DNA of 64,000 nt, taken from positions 744,001-808,000 of the forward strand of contig NZ_CP032702.1 in NCBI RefSeq assembly GCF_007833795.1, given 5' to 3'. Under the pieces are notes generated by a model that ran no database searches, was not told where the DNA came from, and saw only the letters and a list, made by a program, of their open reading frames with translations. The translations under genes and the position numbers were made by a program. This DNA comes from Candidatus Pantoea soli. Lineage in GTDB: Bacteria > Pseudomonadota > Gammaproteobacteria > Enterobacterales > Enterobacteriaceae. This document shows positions 50,335 through 59,556 of the stretch, in pieces (positions within the stretch are counted from its first letter, which is position 1; each line of letters starts with the position of its first letter).

Positions 50335-52308
50335 CCAGTCTGCTGAGCGCTGTTCCGGGCTCACATAGTCGGAAGAGCCCAGAAACTCGCTGATCGCCTG
50401 CCAGAATTGTTCGGCGGTAAAGGCGGTCAGACAGCGATATTTATCCTGATTAGGACACCACTCCGCGAAGGCTTTGCCTGACTGGCCCGGCGCGGCAGGC
50501 GCAATCCCGGCCCATTGATAAAATGGCTCATGCAAAAAGGTGCCCCCGCATTGACCATACTGACAGCCAACGTTAATGGCACAGGCATTCCATCCCGCTT
50601 TGCCGTGACGAATGGGAATGCGGTATTCACCCGGAATCACGGAGTAAAGCGCACAGACGGCAATATGACTGGCCGCTGCCATCGCCACCGGGCCCGAATC
50701 ATTCGAGACCAGCAGATCGCAGCGATCCATCAGGGCGATAGTTTCTGTCGGCGAAAACAGGTCAATCGCATTAATAACCGCCGGCCCCTGCCACGCCGGC
50801 ATCACTTTCTCTTTATATTTGTTGTGGTTGCTGCCAATGAGCACCACCTGCCAGCCCTGCTGTAAAAATATCTCACTCAGGGCTACCCAGTGTGAAACCG
50901 GCCAGGTGCGGTTAGCGGCGCCGATATTGGGATGCAGCAGGACGACTTTTTGCGCTTGCAGCTGATGGGCGTGAATGAAGTCAGCCACTTTTTGCTGCTC
51001 CTCCGGGTGACGAGTCAGCTGTAATTGCTGTTGCTGCGCGGAATAGGGGGTGCGTAATCTTTTGCTTATTGCGGCCTGCATATGTTCCGGGGCAAGGACA
51101 ACCTGCCAGTCGATGCTATGAATCACACGCTGATGAATCACAGCACGCTTTAACATGTCGGCATGGTGCGGCAAATCATCCAGCGAGAAGGCCGCATCCA
51201 CCCAACGGCAGCGCAGCGTCAGCGGCAGCCAGGCGGCGGCGGTAAAAATAACAATTTCCCCAGGATGCTGAGCGCAAAAGGCTGGCAGACAACCGAGTAA
51301 AAACAGCAGATCGCCCATCGATGCGTCCATGAAAATGATCCATGGCTCCGGCCGCAGCGGGAGGGGCTGCATCGCAGGGCCATCGTCGTTACGCGGAAAC
51401 AGCTCTGCCACCACCGGCGCAATCCACCATGGCAGCACCACGCCGTGCTCCGTGCGGTGGATACGCGTCAGATTGGCGGCGCAGCTCTGCACCAGCTGCA
51501 GGCCCTGATTTTTTGCCTGCGCATGCAGGGACGAAAGCACGCTGGCCGGTTTAAACCACGCCGTGGTTTGCGCATCGTAATGCCACTGCACCCTGCTTTC
51601 AGGGTTGAGCAGCAGCGCGATTGTTTGTCTGTCCATCATCATGAGCTGACACAGCAGAAGGCGTTCGGACGACGTCAGCGCAGGCGCGGACCGCAGTGAA
51701 AGCGGCTTCAGGGTGGGCTGGATTTCTTCCGGTAACGGTAAATCATCGGGCGAAGGGTTACCCAGCCAGTAACGCCGGGTGGTAAAGAAGCGTTGCCACA
51801 CCAGATGGCTGTGGTGACAGCCCTGATAGCTCACCGGTTGTTCAGGCTGACTCAGCCAAAAGCGTAGCTGCTCCTCTTCCCTGTTCAGCTGGTGCAGCCG
51901 GGCACGCAAAGGTTGCTGCAGCCAGCGCTGGCGGGCAGTGGCGCAATCGGGATGGCTATCGTAAAGATGCAACTCAACCGGGGGCGGCATCCGTGCGGCA
52001 GGAAGCGGGCTGAGCAGGGCTGCGAGCGTGGTAAAGAGCGTACGCTCTTCGCAGTGCAGCGCTATCTGACCTATCGCGTAACGCTGCCTGAGCATGCGGA
52101 GACACTGGCTGAGTTGTGCCGGGTAGTGCTCGTTGCGCTCAATGAACAGCGTATCAGCGGCAGTCAGTAATCGTTGATTAAGCGTAAAATCATCGGCAAT
52201 GATCACGTGAATCACTGAGGGTTTATTACGGGTTTTCAGGTAGTGGGCCAGCATCAGCAGCCGTGACCAGCCGGCCTGCAGATGATAAATGTTGAGGGTG
52301 ACCGCCAT
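50200..52308 (-). CDS. Two-part glycosyltransferase, C-terminal family 9 (heptosyltransferase-like)
   Basis: 702 residues. Residues 324 to about 645 look like a complete GT9 GT-B enzyme: IIFMDASMGDLLFLLGCLPA (N-lobe), VVLLHPNIG (454-463) and SNDSGPVAMAAA (535-546), with cysteines 582, 587, 618 and 626 in the C-terminal part. Residues 1 to about 310 are an unrecognised region with alternating hydrophobic strands (SVIHVIIADD, IGQIALHCEE, VELHLYDS). Residues from about 658 are antisense to fhuB. It looks richer in A/T than its neighbours and is absent between E. coli fhuB and hemL, suggesting acquisition. ATG 52308 lacks a clear Shine-Dalgarno. The acceptor is unknown; LPS, another surface glycan or a protein are all possible. 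Confidence 0.75.
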   Translation of the reverse strand: MAVTLNIYHLQAGWSRLLMLAHYLKTRNKPSVIHVIIADDFTLNQRLLTAADTLFIERNEHYPAQLSQCLRMLRQRYAIGQIALHCEERTLFTTLAALLSPLPAARMPPPVELHLYDSHPDCATARQRWLQQPLRARLHQLNREEEQLRFWLSQPEQPVSYQGCHHSHLVWQRFFTTRRYWLGNPSPDDLPLPEEIQPTLKPLSLRSAPALTSSERLLLCQLMMMDRQTIALLLNPESRVQWHYDAQTTAWFKPASVLSSLHAQAKNQGLQLVQSCAANLTRIHRTEHGVVLPWWIAPVVAELFPRNDDGPAMQPLPLRPEPWIIFMDASMGDLLFLLGCLPAFCAQHPGEIVIFTAAAWLPLTLRCRWVDAAFSLDDLPHHADMLKRAVIHQRVIHSIDWQVVLAPEHMQAAISKRLRTPYSAQQQQLQLTRHPEEQQKVADFIHAHQLQAQKVVLLHPNIGAANRTWPVSHWVALSEIFLQQGWQVVLIGSNHNKYKEKVMPAWQGPAVINAIDLFSPTETIALMDRCDLLVSNDSGPVAMAAASHIAVCALYSVIPGEYRIPIRHGKAGWNACAINVGCQYGQCGGTFLHEPFYQWAGIAPAAPGQSGKAFAEWCPNQDKYRCLTAFTAEQFWQAISEFLGSSDYVSPEQRSADWLSAPQQPDKIGCTEESGHQSGRDLIREGQHATAPVGEDHQPAAE

Positions 52309-52318
52309 AAGGATTTTT

Positions 52319-52362
52319 ACCGTCGTGATAAGATGACGGTCTCTGGCAAGAGTTGTGCCAGA
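52319..52362 (-). other. Two consecutive hairpins in the leader of the glycosyltransferase gene
   Basis: Arms ACCGTC (52319-52324) / GACGGT (52335-52340) and TCTGGCA (52342-52348) / TGCCAGA (52356-52362), both perfect, lie just upstream of the start codon in an A/T-rich region. They may be RNA structures or operator half-sites. Confidence 0.5.
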
Positions 52363-52429
52363 TTTATTGTATTAATTGATAAGGCTTTATTTTTATCGCG
52401 CCGGAAAGGGGATTTCCGCCGGGGAAGCA

Positions 52430-52450
52430 GGCCGGTAAGGATTACCGGCC
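52430..52450 (-). terminator. Hairpin after hemL
   Basis: Perfect arms GGCCGGTAA (52430-52438) and TTACCGGCC (52442-52450) with a 3-nt loop, seven bases after the hemL stop. No clear U-run on the minus strand. Confidence 0.6.
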
Positions 52451-52457
52451 CGGCAGT

Positions 52458-53738
52458 TTACAGCTGAGCGAAGCAGCGGCGTGCCGCTTCTACCGTGCGC
52501 TGGATATCTTCCTGGCTGTGCGCCAGAGACATAAAGCCAGCCTCAAAGGCAGACGGAGCCAGGTAAACGCCTTCCTCCAGCATCAGATGGAAGAAGCGTT
52601 TGAAGCGGTCCACGTCGCACTTCGTCACATCGTCATAGCAGGTCACGCTGTCGGCGGCGGTGAAGAAAATTCCGAACATGCCGCCCACGTGATTGACCAC
52701 CAGCGGGATGTTTTCCGCTTTTGCCGCCGCCAGCAGGCCGTCACACAGCTGGTCGGTCAGCGCGGTCAGGGTGGCGTGTGTGCCTGGCTGGGCGATTTGT
52801 GTCAGGCAGGCAAAACCGGCCGCCATCGCAATCGGGTTGCCGGAAAGCGTACCCGCCTGATAGACCGGTCCGGTTGGTGCCAGCGCTTCCATCACGTCAC
52901 GACGTCCGCCGAACGCGCCCACCGGCATGCCGCCGCCGATGATTTTACCCAGACAGGTCAGATCGGGCGTCACGTTGTAATGCGCCTGCGCGCCACCCAG
53001 CGCAACGCGGAAGCCGGTCATCACTTCATCAATGATCAGCAGCGCGCCAAACTCGTCACACAGCGCGCGCAGGCCTGGCAGGAAATCAGGCTGTGGCGGA
53101 ATGCAGTTCATGTTGCCGGCAACCGGCTCCACGATGATACAGGCGATATCGTCCGGATACTGCTCAAATGCAGCGCGCACCGAGGCCAGATCGTTATAAG
53201 TGCAGGTCAGGGTATGACGGGCAAAATCTGCCGGTACACCCGGTGAGTTCGGCTGGCCCAGCGTCAGTGCGCCGGAGCCGGCTTTCACCAGCAGGCAGTC
53301 GGCATGGCCGTGATAGCAGCCTTCAAACTTGATGATTTTGTCACGACGGGTGTAGCCGCGGGCGAGACGAATCGCGCTCATGGTGGCTTCGGTGCCGGAG
53401 TTCACCATACGCACCATATCCATGCTGGGCACCAGCTCGCACACCAGGGCGGCCATTTTCACTTCCATCTCGGTCGGCGCACCAAAGCTCAGGCCGCGCA
53501 CGGCCGCTTCGGTCACCGCATCGCGAATGGCGGCGTTGTTGTGCCCCAGCACCATCGGGCCCCATGAGCCCACATAGTCGATGTATGCTTTGCCATCGGC
53601 GTCATACAGCCAGGCGCCATCGGCGCGTTCGATGAACAGCGGTACGCCGCCCACACCGGTAAAAGCACGTACCGGAGAGTTCACGCCGCCGGGGATCAGG
53701 CGTTGCGCTTCGGCATACAGGTTTTCTGACTTACTCAT
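52458..53738 (-). CDS. hemL: HemL, glutamate-1-semialdehyde 2,1-aminomutase
   Basis: 426 residues, same as E. coli. This PLP enzyme forms 5-aminolevulinate for tetrapyrrole synthesis. The PLP lysine Lys265 lies in [28 protein letters not shown] and [15 protein letters not shown] are family signatures. ATG 53738 ([11 protein letters not shown]) follows AGGAG; the in-frame upstream extension is not conserved. It is divergent from erpA with a 221-bp gap; clcA, which separates them in E. coli, is absent. Confidence 0.97.
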   Translation of the reverse strand: MSKSENLYAEAQRLIPGGVNSPVRAFTGVGGVPLFIERADGAWLYDADGKAYIDYVGSWGPMVLGHNNAAIRDAVTEAAVRGLSFGAPTEMEVKMAALVCELVPSMDMVRMVNSGTEATMSAIRLARGYTRRDKIIKFEGCYHGHADCLLVKAGSGALTLGQPNSPGVPADFARHTLTCTYNDLASVRAAFEQYPDDIACIIVEPVAGNMNCIPPQPDFLPGLRALCDEFGALLIIDEVMTGFRVALGGAQAHYNVTPDLTCLGKIIGGGMPVGAFGGRRDVMEALAPTGPVYQAGTLSGNPIAMAAGFACLTQIAQPGTHATLTALTDQLCDGLLAAAKAENIPLVVNHVGGMFGIFFTAADSVTCYDDVTKCDVDRFKRFFHLMLEEGVYLAPSAFEAGFMSLAHSQEDIQRTVEAARRCFAQL

Positions 53739-53959
53739 TGTTCGGCTCCTGCTGTTCTGCAAAAAAGTGCCGCCATTCTACGGGAATTCCCGCCTGCGGT
53801 GAAAGGCAGGCAGCCGCGAAAGCAGCGGTCAACGCTATACTTTACCCCATATCTGGCGGCACGCAGTGTCAAGGACGGTACTTGATTGCACCGGACGGCT
53901 GGCAGATAATAGCGAAATTGAGGTCGTTTTCTGACCTGGACGTTTACCCGGAGTAAAAG

Positions 53960-54307
53960 ATGAGTGACGACGTAGCAGCGCTGCCTTTGCAGTTCACCGA
54001 TGCAGCAGCGAAAAAAGTGAAAAACCTGATTGCGGATGAAGAGAATCCGGCGCTGAAACTGCGCGTATACATCACCGGCGGCGGTTGCAGCGGCTTTCAG
54101 TACGGTTTTACCTTTGACGATCAAATGAACGACGGCGACATGACCATCGAGAAGCAGGGTGTTTCGCTGGTGGTTGATCCGATGAGCCTGCAGTACCTGG
54201 TTGGCGGCTCGGTGGATTACACCGAAGGACTGGAAGGCTCACGCTTTATCGTGACCAACCCGAACGCCAAAACCACCTGCGGCTGCGGCTCCTCCTTCAG
54301 CATCTGA
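53960..54307 (+). CDS. erpA: ErpA, A-type iron-sulfur cluster insertion protein
   Basis: 115 residues, one more than E. coli ErpA (an extra Ala near residue 7). Cluster ligands are Cys43 ([10 protein letters not shown]), Cys107 and Cys109 ([11 protein letters not shown]). It delivers Fe-S clusters to respiratory and isoprenoid enzymes and is essential in E. coli. A TATACT at 53836-53841 is a possible -10, which would leave a leader of about 110 nt. A terminator follows at 54315. Confidence 0.97.
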   Translation: MSDDVAALPLQFTDAAAKKVKNLIADEENPALKLRVYITGGGCSGFQYGFTFDDQMNDGDMTIEKQGVSLVVDPMSLQYLVGGSVDYTEGLEGSRFIVTNPNAKTTCGCGSSFSI

Positions 54308-54314
54308 TCCTCCG

Positions 54315-54341
54315 CGGGCAGCCATCCTGGCTGCCCGTTTT
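54315..54341 (+). terminator. Rho-independent terminator of erpA
   Basis: Arms CGGGCAGCCA (54315-54324) and TGGCTGCCCG (54328-54337), then TTTTA. It overlaps by two bases the end of the convergent small exported-protein gene and may serve both strands. Confidence 0.85.
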
Positions 54342-54591
54342 ACCACTCTATCGTCACTAAGCGTGCGGTTTCATGGCGCTGCGCATCGCGGCTCAGCACG
54401 CGTTGCGTGATGCGCGGCTGGGCGCTGGCCTGTTTCCCACAGTCAACTGCCGGCAGTGCGGCGGTATCCGGGCGCGCAATCGCGCAGCGGGAATAGATTG
54501 TCAGCGAAACGGCAATCGAGCCAGTGGTGGTCGCCGCCGCAGCAGATGCGGCGATCGTCAGCCCGATGACCATCAGCAGTGCTCTGATCAT
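54340..54591 (-). CDS. Small exported protein of unknown function
   Basis: 83 residues from ATG 54591, which follows AGGAA. The N-terminus MIRALLMVIGLTIAASAAAA is a clear signal peptide. The mature part has two cysteines (36 and 51) that could form a disulfide, and ends in RLVTIEW, a beta-strand reminiscent of the last strand of spore-coat-U or chaperone-usher subunits (weak inference). It occupies the place of E. coli yadS, with no similarity to it. Codon choice and the ribosome site support a real gene. Confidence 0.65.
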   Translation of the reverse strand: MIRALLMVIGLTIAASAAAATTTGSIAVSLTIYSRCAIARPDTAALPAVDCGKQASAQPRITQRVLSRDAQRHETARLVTIEW

Positions 54592-54702
54592 GAAAAATTC
54601 CTGGTGTTGTAAAAAGCGCACGCGGCGCAAATGGGCGCAGAGCATACGTGGCTGCTGCGCCTTATAGTGAGAATTACGACAAAATCGGCTGAATCTTTAC
54701 GC

Positions 54703-55506
54703 TTAGTCTGGCTTTTTTTTCGCCGGGTGCAGCGCCTGACACAACGCGCCGGCGGCCAGCAGCAGGCGGGGGCCGGGACGGCTCAGCCAGTCATCATTGA
54801 TGGCGATAACCGGCACGCTGAGCTGCGGCTGCCAGAACTGCGCGACGCTGGCAGCACGGGCGGCATCGCCGCCAATAACAATGGCCTGTGGATGACGCGC
54901 CAGCACCTGCTCGCGGCTCACCTGCGGCCAGCTCACCGGGCTGTCGGCAAAGATATTGCGTCCGCCGCACAGCGTAATGATCTCATTTTGCAGCGTATTA
55001 CGTGCAGCGGTGAACAGCGGCTGCTGGCCAAACTGCAGAAACAGCGGCACCGGGGTTTGCTGCTGATACTGCTGACGCAGCGCTGCAGCCTGCCTGCGCA
55101 GCGTCTGCGCGGCCGCCACCGCCTGCTGCGGGTGCGGGCTCCACACCTGCAGGCGGGTGAGGGTGTTAATCATCTGGTCGAGGCTCTGCGGATCGATCCA
55201 TTCCACCCGGACACCGAGACGCTGCAGCTGCTCGATTTGCCGCTGCGGATTGCCGCCGCGCCACGCCAGCACCACATCCGGTTTCAGTTGCAGAATACGT
55301 TCTGTCTTGATGCCCTGCCAGCTGGCAACCTGTTCCAGCGTTCGCGCAGCGGCAGGGTAATCAGAGTAGGCGCTGACGGCCACCGGTGTAATGCCGGCGG
55401 CAAAAGCCAGCTCCGTCAGGTGCGGAGAGAGCGTGATAACGCGCGGTGTGGCGGCCAGCAGGCTATGGCACAGTAGCACCAGCCCGCACAGCAGCCATTT
55501 AGCCAC
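54703..55506 (-). CDS. btuF: BtuF, periplasmic vitamin B12 binding protein
   Basis: 267 residues. A signal peptide ([18 protein letters not shown]) precedes [22 protein letters not shown], the [18 protein letters not shown] segment and [19 protein letters not shown], all typical of BtuF. It hands cobalamin to the BtuCD importer, whose genes are not in this window. The GTG start at 55506 overlaps the mtn stop by 8 nt (GTGGCTAA), so btuF is the second gene of an mtn-btuF operon. Confidence 0.94.
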   Translation of the reverse strand: MAKWLLCGLVLLCHSLLAATPRVITLSPHLTELAFAAGITPVAVSAYSDYPAAARTLEQVASWQGIKTERILQLKPDVVLAWRGGNPQRQIEQLQRLGVRVEWIDPQSLDQMINTLTRLQVWSPHPQQAVAAAQTLRRQAAALRQQYQQQTPVPLFLQFGQQPLFTAARNTLQNEIITLCGGRNIFADSPVSWPQVSREQVLARHPQAIVIGGDAARAASVAQFWQPQLSVPVIAINDDWLSRPGPRLLLAAGALCQALHPAKKKPD

Positions 55507-56197
55507 GCGTCAGCTGCGCCAGCAGGTTTTCAACCATCAGCGAAGACTGACGGGCGGCCACGCTGAGGAATTCTTCGAAGCTCAGGTGCGAGGCTTTGTC
55601 AGCCACGTCAGAAATGGCGCGCACCACCACAAACGGCACGCCGAACTGGTGGCAGACATGGCCAATCGCCGTGGCTTCCATCTCTACCGCAATCGCCTGC
55701 GGGAAAGTCTGACGGATGCGCGCCAGTGGCTCGGCCCCGTTGATGAAGGCATCGCCGCTGACCACCAGACCGCGCACTGCGTTGAGATTCAGTTGGTTAA
55801 TCACCTGCTCTGCGGCAGTAATCAGCGTCTCATCGGCGGCAAATGCCGCCGGGCAGCCCGCCATCTGGCCGGGTTCATAACCAAAAGCGGTGACGTCAGC
55901 ATCGTGATAGCGCACGGCATCCGATACCACAATATCGCCCACCTGCAGCGTGGCTGCCAGGCCACCCGCGGAGCCGGTGTTGATCACCACATCCGGTTTG
56001 CACAGCTGCAGCAGCAGCGTGGTTCCGAGCGCGGCAGCGGTCTTGCCGATACCGGATTTCAGCAGGGCGACGTCAACGCCATTCAGCGTTCCGGTGTAAA
56101 TTTCGCAGCCGGCCAGCGACAGCGTCTGGCGGTTTTCAATTTTGTCACGCAGCAGCGTAACTTCCTGCTCCATCGCGCCAATAATGCCTGCTTTCAT
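55499..56197 (-). CDS. mtn: Mtn, 5'-methylthioadenosine/S-adenosylhomocysteine nucleosidase
   Basis: 232 residues, same as E. coli. It cleaves MTA and SAH to adenine plus the thioribose or ribosyl-homocysteine, feeding methionine salvage and autoinducer-2 precursor formation. Catalytic Glu12 (GAMEQEV), VEMEATA and AISDVAD are present. It is divergent from dgt with a 98-bp gap. Confidence 0.97.
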   Translation of the reverse strand: MKAGIIGAMEQEVTLLRDKIENRQTLSLAGCEIYTGTLNGVDVALLKSGIGKTAAALGTTLLLQLCKPDVVINTGSAGGLAATLQVGDIVVSDAVRYHDADVTAFGYEPGQMAGCPAAFAADETLITAAEQVINQLNLNAVRGLVVSGDAFINGAEPLARIRQTFPQAIAVEMEATAIGHVCHQFGVPFVVVRAISDVADKASHLSFEEFLSVAARQSSLMVENLLAQLTRG

Positions 56198-56295
56198 AAA
56201 GAATCTCGCTGTAGTTATGGATGTATAAGGCTAAAGTGAGGCATAGTCTATCATGGCTGACTGAGGATGAATTCACGAAAAAATAAGGGGTAAAG

Positions 56296-57789
56296 ATGGC
56301 GCCGATCAATTTCAGGAAGAAGATCAGTTTCACCCGCCCTTATACCAGTCGCAAAGATCCGGAAGGGGAATATTTAATTACCCGTCACTTTGAAAGCGAT
56401 CGCGGACGCATCATTAATTCTGCCGCGATCCGCCGCCTGCAGCAGAAAACCCAGGTTTTTCCGCTGGAGCGCAATGCCGCCGTGCGGTCACGTCTGACCC
56501 ATTCGCTGGAGGTACAGCAGACCGGGCGATACATCACCAAAGAGATTCTTCACACCCTGCAAACGCAGGGCGGCGGCCTGGCGGCCTATGGGCTGGACGG
56601 CTTTGAAGGCGCGGTGGAGAGCCTGGTGGAGATGGCCTGTCTGCTGCATGACGTGGGCAATCCGCCATTCGGCCACTTCGGGGAAGCGGCCATCAACGAC
56701 TGGTTTGAAGATAACCTGCCGGCAGAACTGGTCGATCCGCTGGTCGCGGGCGTAGCGGACGAGACGCAGCGCGCCGATTTTGACCGACTGAATGCGATGA
56801 TTCGTCAGGATTTGTGTAATTTTGAAGGCAACGCGCAGGCCATTCGCCTGGTGCACACGCTGCTGCAGCTTAATTTAAGCTATGCGCAGGTGGCCTGTAT
56901 TCTGAAATATACCGCTCCGGCCTGGTGGCAGGGCGATAAGCCGGCGGCATTCAGCGTGCTGATGAAAAAACCGGGCTTTTATTTATCCGAGCGTGAATAT
57001 GTGGCTGAGCTACGCGCGGCGACGAATATCGCTGAGCATCATCGCTTCCCCCTGACCTGGATAATGGAAGCCGCGGACGATATCTCTTATTGCATTGCCG
57101 ATCTGGATGACGCCGTAGAAAAAGATATTTTTAACGTAGAGACGCTGTATCAGGCGCTGCTGGCGATCTGGGGCACGGTGAAACCCGGTGATGCATTCAG
57201 CCGGACGGTGGGCGAGGCCTGGAAAGAGGCTAATCAGAAAAAACGCCGCAGCACCAGCGATCAGTTTTTTATGTCGCTGCGGGTCAATGTGCAGAACATA
57301 TTAGTCAGCCACGCCGTGCGCCGCTTTGTTGATAATCTGCCGGCGATTTATGACGGCAGTTTTAATCACGCGTTACTGGAAGATGATGGCGAAGAGGGGC
57401 GACTGCTTTCATTATTTAAAACGGCCGCACGCCAGCGGGTATTTAATCATCCGGAAGTGGAACAGCTGGAATTACAGGGTTACCGCGTCATCAAGGGGCT
57501 GCTGGAAATATATCAGTCGCTGATGCAGCTGGATTACGAACAATTTACCCGGCTGATGAATGACGATTTCCTGGCGCAGCATCCTATTGAAACGCGGTTG
57601 TTTCATAAACTTTCCGGCAAGCATTGTAAGGCATATCAGCAGCAAATGCGCACGCTGATCGTTGAGCATAAATATCAGCGGCTGTTGTGGGAGCGTTATT
57701 ATCGTTCCCGCCTGATTCAGGATTACATCAGTGGCATGACCGATAATTATGCATGGGATGAGTACCGGCGTTTGATGGCGGTGGAATAA
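56296..57789 (+). CDS. dgt: Dgt, deoxyguanosine triphosphate triphosphohydrolase
   Basis: 497 residues (E. coli 505). It hydrolyses dGTP to deoxyguanosine and tripolyphosphate. The HD-domain metal ligands lie in [10 protein letters not shown] and [15 protein letters not shown], and the C-terminal [23 protein letters not shown] is conserved. It differs from E. coli by several short gaps around residues 95-185, making it one of the more divergent housekeeping proteins of the window, and its second half is richer in A/T codons. Confidence 0.95.
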   Translation: MAPINFRKKISFTRPYTSRKDPEGEYLITRHFESDRGRIINSAAIRRLQQKTQVFPLERNAAVRSRLTHSLEVQQTGRYITKEILHTLQTQGGGLAAYGLDGFEGAVESLVEMACLLHDVGNPPFGHFGEAAINDWFEDNLPAELVDPLVAGVADETQRADFDRLNAMIRQDLCNFEGNAQAIRLVHTLLQLNLSYAQVACILKYTAPAWWQGDKPAAFSVLMKKPGFYLSEREYVAELRAATNIAEHHRFPLTWIMEAADDISYCIADLDDAVEKDIFNVETLYQALLAIWGTVKPGDAFSRTVGEAWKEANQKKRRSTSDQFFMSLRVNVQNILVSHAVRRFVDNLPAIYDGSFNHALLEDDGEEGRLLSLFKTAARQRVFNHPEVEQLELQGYRVIKGLLEIYQSLMQLDYEQFTRLMNDDFLAQHPIETRLFHKLSGKHCKAYQQQMRTLIVEHKYQRLLWERYYRSRLIQDYISGMTDNYAWDEYRRLMAVE

Positions 57790-57845
57790 GCGCAGTTTTG
57801 TAAAGACAGCGCATAAATTTTTACCTTTGCCTTAAACTTTCACAG

Positions 57846-57872
57846 GAACTTCGCGCTAAAAACTGACTCTCA
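57846..57872 (+). promoter_or_regulatory. Sigma-E dependent promoter of degP
   Basis: GAACTT (57846-57851), a 16-bp spacer and TCTCA (57868-57872). E. coli degP uses GAACTT-N16-TCTGA. A GTAAA at 57800-57804 upstream could be half of a CpxR box, but the second half is poor. Confidence 0.8.
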
Positions 57873-57925
57873 TCATCACGACCACAGCAATGGTCAGGCC
57901 GTCATTTTCAGAGAGATACAGAAGA

Positions 57926-59365
57926 ATGAAAAAAAGCACCTTAATGTTAAGTGCGCTGACGCTGAGTCTGGGCATGGCATTCAGCCCTGTCACGGTTTTC
58001 GCGGCGGAAACAGCGTCGTCCTCCAGTCAGCAGCTGCCCAGCCTGGCACCGATGCTGGAAAAAGTTATGCCGTCGGTTGTCAGCATCAGCGTTGAAGGCA
58101 GCACGACGGTAAAAACACCGCGCATGCCGCAGCAGTTCCAGCAATTCTTTGGCGATAACTCCCCCTTCTGTCAGGACGGATCGCCGTTCCAGGGTTCACC
58201 GATGTGCCAGGGTGGCGGCGGTGATGGCAGCGATGACGGTGGCGGCGCGCAGAAACAGCAGTTCCGCGCGCTGGGTTCCGGCGTCATTATTAACGCAGAC
58301 AAAGGCTATGTGGTGACCAATAACCACGTGGTCGATAACGCCACCAAAATTCAGGTTCAGCTGAGCGACGGCCGTCGCTACGACGCCAAAGTTATCGGCA
58401 AAGATCCGCAGTCTGACATCGCGCTGATTCAGCTGCAGGATGCGAAGAACCTGACGGCCATCAAAATGGCGGATTCTGACAACCTGCGCGTCGGGGATTA
58501 TACCGTCGCCATTGGTAACCCTTACGGCCTGGGTGAAACCGTGACCTCGGGGATTGTCTCTGCGCTGGGCCGCAGCGGTCTGAACGTAGAGAACTATGAA
58601 AACTTTATTCAGACGGACGCCGCCATCAACCGCGGTAACTCCGGCGGCGCGCTGGTGAACCTGAACGGCGAGCTGATTGGCATTAACACCGCGATTCTGG
58701 CGCCGGATGGCGGCAATATCGGTATCGGCTTCGCCATCCCCAGCACAATGGTGAAAAACCTGACGACGCAGATGGTGGAGTACGGTCAGGTGAAACGCGG
58801 TGAGCTGGGCATTGTCGGGACAGAACTCAACTCCGAACTGGCGAAAGCGATGAAAGTGGATGCCCAGCGCGGTGCCTTCGTCAGCCAGGTGCTGCCGAAC
58901 TCGGCGGCGGCAAAAGCCGGCGTCAAACCTGGTGATGTGGTGGTCTCCATGAACGGTAAACCGCTTACCAGCTTCGCCGCGCTGCGTGCTGAGGTTGGTT
59001 CACTGCCGGTAGGGACCAAACTGCAGCTGGGGCTGCTGCGTGAAGGCAAACCGGTTAGCGTGACGGTCGAACTGCAGCAGAGCACCAAAGACAAAGTCGC
59101 ATCGGCGACCATCTATACCGGTATTGAAGGGGCCGATCTGAGCAATGTCGACAGCAACGGTCAGAAAGGCGTACGCGTCGACAGCGTCAAAGCGGGCAGT
59201 GCTGCGGCGCGTATTGGTCTGAAGAAAGGCGATGTGATTCACGGCGTCAATCAGCAGCCGGTCGCGAATCTGGGCGAACTGCGCAAAATCCTTGATACCA
59301 AACCGTCTGTACTGGCACTCAATGTCCAGCGCGGCGACAGCAGTCTCTATCTACTGATGCAGTAA
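57926..59365 (+). CDS. degP: DegP, periplasmic serine protease and chaperone
   Basis: 479 residues. A 26-29 residue signal peptide (cleavage near FA-AET) precedes the LA loop containing two cysteines and a Gly/Asp-rich run, then a trypsin-like domain with His134, Asp164 and Ser239 (precursor numbering; GNSGG), and two PDZ domains (about 290-380 and 395-479). It degrades or refolds misfolded envelope proteins. ATG 57926 follows AGAAG. Its sigma-E promoter and strong terminator are both visible. Confidence 0.97.
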   Translation: MKKSTLMLSALTLSLGMAFSPVTVFAAETASSSSQQLPSLAPMLEKVMPSVVSISVEGSTTVKTPRMPQQFQQFFGDNSPFCQDGSPFQGSPMCQGGGGDGSDDGGGAQKQQFRALGSGVIINADKGYVVTNNHVVDNATKIQVQLSDGRRYDAKVIGKDPQSDIALIQLQDAKNLTAIKMADSDNLRVGDYTVAIGNPYGLGETVTSGIVSALGRSGLNVENYENFIQTDAAINRGNSGGALVNLNGELIGINTAILAPDGGNIGIGFAIPSTMVKNLTTQMVEYGQVKRGELGIVGTELNSELAKAMKVDAQRGAFVSQVLPNSAAAKAGVKPGDVVVSMNGKPLTSFAALRAEVGSLPVGTKLQLGLLREGKPVSVTVELQQSTKDKVASATIYTGIEGADLSNVDSNGQKGVRVDSVKAGSAAARIGLKKGDVIHGVNQQPVANLGELRKILDTKPSVLALNVQRGDSSLYLLMQ

Positions 59366-59384
59366 AAGGCAGCGTGAGGATAAC

Positions 59385-59409
59385 AGGCGAGCTTCGGCTC
59401 GCCTTTTTT
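59385..59409 (+). terminator. Rho-independent terminator of degP
   Basis: Arms AGGCGAGC (59385-59392) and GCTCGCCT (59397-59404), TTCG tetraloop, then six T. Confidence 0.96.
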
Positions 59410-59556
59410 GTTGCTGCGCGCCGGCTAAACGGCGACACACTGAATGTGACGGTGACCGCAATTCCCGCAATCTTCCGCTTGGTATGTGCAAATGCACAAT
59501 GCCACGCGCTGAGCGGATGCGTATTCTGAGCATCGGTTCTTTTTCGGGAGTAACGG

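Noticed and set aside
57800..57820. CpxR box upstream of degP
   Set aside because: GTAAA is present once, but the second half-site at the required spacing is poor, so only the sigma-E promoter is claimed.
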